Of a stretch of 15,156 nucleotides of DNA, positions 13,946 through 15,156 are shown piece after piece. The stretch covers positions 1 through 15,156 of the forward strand of contig JAHFKF010000030.1 of assembly GCA_023245475.1 (NCBI GenBank). Direction: 5' to 3'. Every line of letters begins with the position of its first letter. Within the stretch, counting starts at the first letter, position 1. A program made the position numbers and the translations under genes. The notes under the pieces are model-generated. The model saw only the letters and a list, made by a program, of their open reading frames with translations, was not told the DNA's origin and made no database searches. The stretch is from Candidatus Levyibacteriota bacterium (GTDB lineage Bacteria; Patescibacteriota; Microgenomatia; Levybacterales; UBA12049).

Positions 13946-14779
13946 ATGGCAAGAACACCCGAGTTACCAAGTGCGGAAGCAGTCATGAATCGTCTTGGTG
14001 AGATAAGTCAGACCACTGTTGATTTTAAATTAAAAGGTGCACGAAATACACGGACTGGATTGGAATCGTATGCAAAAGGAGTGACACCATGGCAAGGGTT
14101 TGATAATGAACTTTTTTCAAGAAAAATTACAGTACAAGGGTTGTTTGACGTACCGTCTACAACTGCAATTATCGATCGTATTAGTACGCCAGTTGCCAAG
14201 ATCGGAGAAAAATATGGAATAACGATCATTACTCCGAACAAACGGGATCAAAACCAAAAAGGACATGATCTCCAACCTCACTTTACGATGCAATTCCCAC
14301 ATTTTGGCAAAGATACTGATCCAAATATAATTCGAGTTATGAGAGATAAGCTCAGTAGACCAGATTCCGAACTACAGCAAGCAGCAAAAAAACTCCAAGG
14401 AGAGATTATTCCTTTTGATAAACTTGTTCTCGCAGGCTCTATGTTCTATATATGCGTAGGCGATCCAACCAGAAGTGAAAGAACTTTTGCTAGTTTTTGG
14501 GACATTGATGAGGCAAGGACAACAATAAATACCATATTTAAAAATGTAACTCCACCACTAGAGAATCCCATCTATAATGACATTATTCATAGTGGTATCG
14601 GAAGAATTGTTAAAATCAATAAATCAGCAAATTGGGATGGCTTTGCAGACGAAGTATATGCTACGGTAGGACAACAACTGCAATCATATCCTATTGAAGC
14701 AAAAATAGGGAGTACCTATGTTGGAGATCCCGTCATCCAAGCATTAAGTGTCAATGCAAACTTGATAAATCAACGCTAA
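13946..14779 (+). CDS. Hypothetical protein, possible 2H phosphoesterase (LigT-like) fold
   Basis: This 277-residue soluble protein has no signal peptide and no firm family. Two histidine motifs about 100 residues apart, H112-F-T-M in QPHFTMQF and H215-S-G-I in IIHSGIGRI, resemble the paired HxTx motifs of 2H phosphoesterases, which act on 2'-5' or cyclic phosphates. The second motif lacks the usual Thr/Ser at its third position. The segment between them (IPFDKLVLAGSMFYICV, then a helix DIDEARTTINTIF) has the strand and helix order expected before the second motif, and ITVQGLFDVPSTTAIIDRI resembles the first strand and helix. The N-terminal 55 residues are unassigned. A strong leaderless promoter precedes it. 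Its TAA overlaps the TAG of the convergent gene by 3 bp. The role is not linked to the glycan genes by anything visible; the 2H call is an inference. Confidence 0.7.
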   Translation: MARTPELPSAEAVMNRLGEISQTTVDFKLKGARNTRTGLESYAKGVTPWQGFDNELFSRKITVQGLFDVPSTTAIIDRISTPVAKIGEKYGITIITPNKRDQNQKGHDLQPHFTMQFPHFGKDTDPNIIRVMRDKLSRPDSELQQAAKKLQGEIIPFDKLVLAGSMFYICVGDPTRSERTFASFWDIDEARTTINTIFKNVTPPLENPIYNDIIHSGIGRIVKINKSANWDGFADEVYATVGQQLQSYPIEAKIGSTYVGDPVIQALSVNANLINQR

Positions 14780-15126
14780 TCAGTAGTCATTGTTTGTAAC
14801 TGCCTTTGGAATTTTACATAAGTTTTCTTATTTTTCGCCACTAAAAGATTAATAGCAAGAGATCTTGCTTGCATAATGATATTTCCTGGTAATAATTTCG
14901 CGATCCAAAAAGCAATAGTAAACTTTGGTGAATTCTTTGCTACAGGAGACAAGGAGCAAAATTTTCTATAATTCTTCTCCATTTCTCGATTGCCAAGAAA
15001 ACTTTTTTCCTTAAACATCATAATCATTTGCTGAGCAATAAGTTCTCGTGCAGCAAAGTCAAATGTCATTGGTAAATTATATTCTTTCTTTAACTTACCA
15101 AACATTTCATGTAACTCAACTGTCAT
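14776..15126 (-). CDS. Hypothetical protein at right edge, possibly partial
   Basis: This is a 116-residue frame from MTVELHEMFGKLKKEYNLP to LQTMTTD, largely helical and basic, of no family I recognise. A stretch IAFWIAKLLPGNIIMQARSLAINLLVA is fairly hydrophobic but carries charges, so it is not a clear membrane helix. A GGGAG Shine-Dalgarno-like element lies 6 nt before the ATG at 15126, which supports this start. However, the frame stays open to the window edge (…VKAEGEH before the M), so the gene could begin further right. It is convergent with the 277-residue gene, and their stop codons overlap. Confidence 0.5.
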   Translation of the reverse strand: MTVELHEMFGKLKKEYNLPMTFDFAARELIAQQMIMMFKEKSFLGNREMEKNYRKFCSLSPVAKNSPKFTIAFWIAKLLPGNIIMQARSLAINLLVAKNKKTYVKFQRQLQTMTTD

Positions 15127-15156
15127 ATGCTCTCCCTCTGCTTTTACTTTTTTATT

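Overview
The window is AT-rich bacterial DNA (judged by eye, not counted) given over almost entirely to building a cell-surface polysaccharide or glycoprotein coat. The protein types suggest a Patescibacteria/CPR bacterium, possibly of the Microgenomates group. They include a WRQA-type GT-C enzyme, a Wzy-like polymerase continuous with a TMTC-like GT-C module, a YfhO/AftD-like membrane protein, and a one-helix-anchored 'LGIVSLRF' domain protein. This placement is inferred from family resemblance; no rRNA or other marker gene is present. The genetic code looks standard: TAA, TAG and TGA all end genes at sensible places.

Positions 1-9044 form one long minus-strand operon with tight spacing. In transcription order it encodes: a polyprenyl-phosphate-type GT2 glycosyltransferase; the N-terminal half of a GT4; a complete GT4; a hexapeptide-repeat acetyltransferase; a WbbL-like GT2; a Wzy/WaaL-like polymerase or ligase joined in frame to a TMTC-like GT-C module but interrupted by a TAG; an ArnT/PMT-like GT-C protein; and a GT4 that runs off the window. 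The set fits assembly of a lipid-linked glycan by cytoplasmic GT2/GT4 enzymes and an acetyltransferase, followed by polymerisation, ligation and decoration on the outer face of the membrane by the polytopic proteins.

Positions 9045-9087 hold two overlapping divergent promoters. A plus-strand RmlC-like sugar epimerase (9088-9618) converges with and overlaps a minus-strand pair: a 349-residue membrane protein of unknown function and a 687-residue YfhO/AftD-like membrane protein. A CgeB-type glycosyltransferase (12776-13903) diverges from that pair. It is followed by a 277-residue protein with HxTx-like motifs that suggest the 2H phosphoesterase fold, and by an unrecognised 116-residue reading frame on the minus strand at the right edge.

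The most unusual signals are these. (1) A 72-bp palindromic dispersed repeat sits exactly in frame inside the ArnT-like gene, adding 24 residues, and a second partial copy sits in frame in the GT4 at the left edge. (2) The operon contains an internal TAG in the polymerase, a TGA at codon 8 of the edge GT4, and a GT4 cut off exactly at the end of its first domain. (3) Several -10 elements lie 6-9 nt from the start codon, suggesting leaderless transcripts. (4) A hairpin at 7508-7534 covers the ribosome binding site of the complete GT4. No tRNA, rRNA, CRISPR array, transposase or phage gene was seen. There is no gene-free stretch longer than 300 bases.
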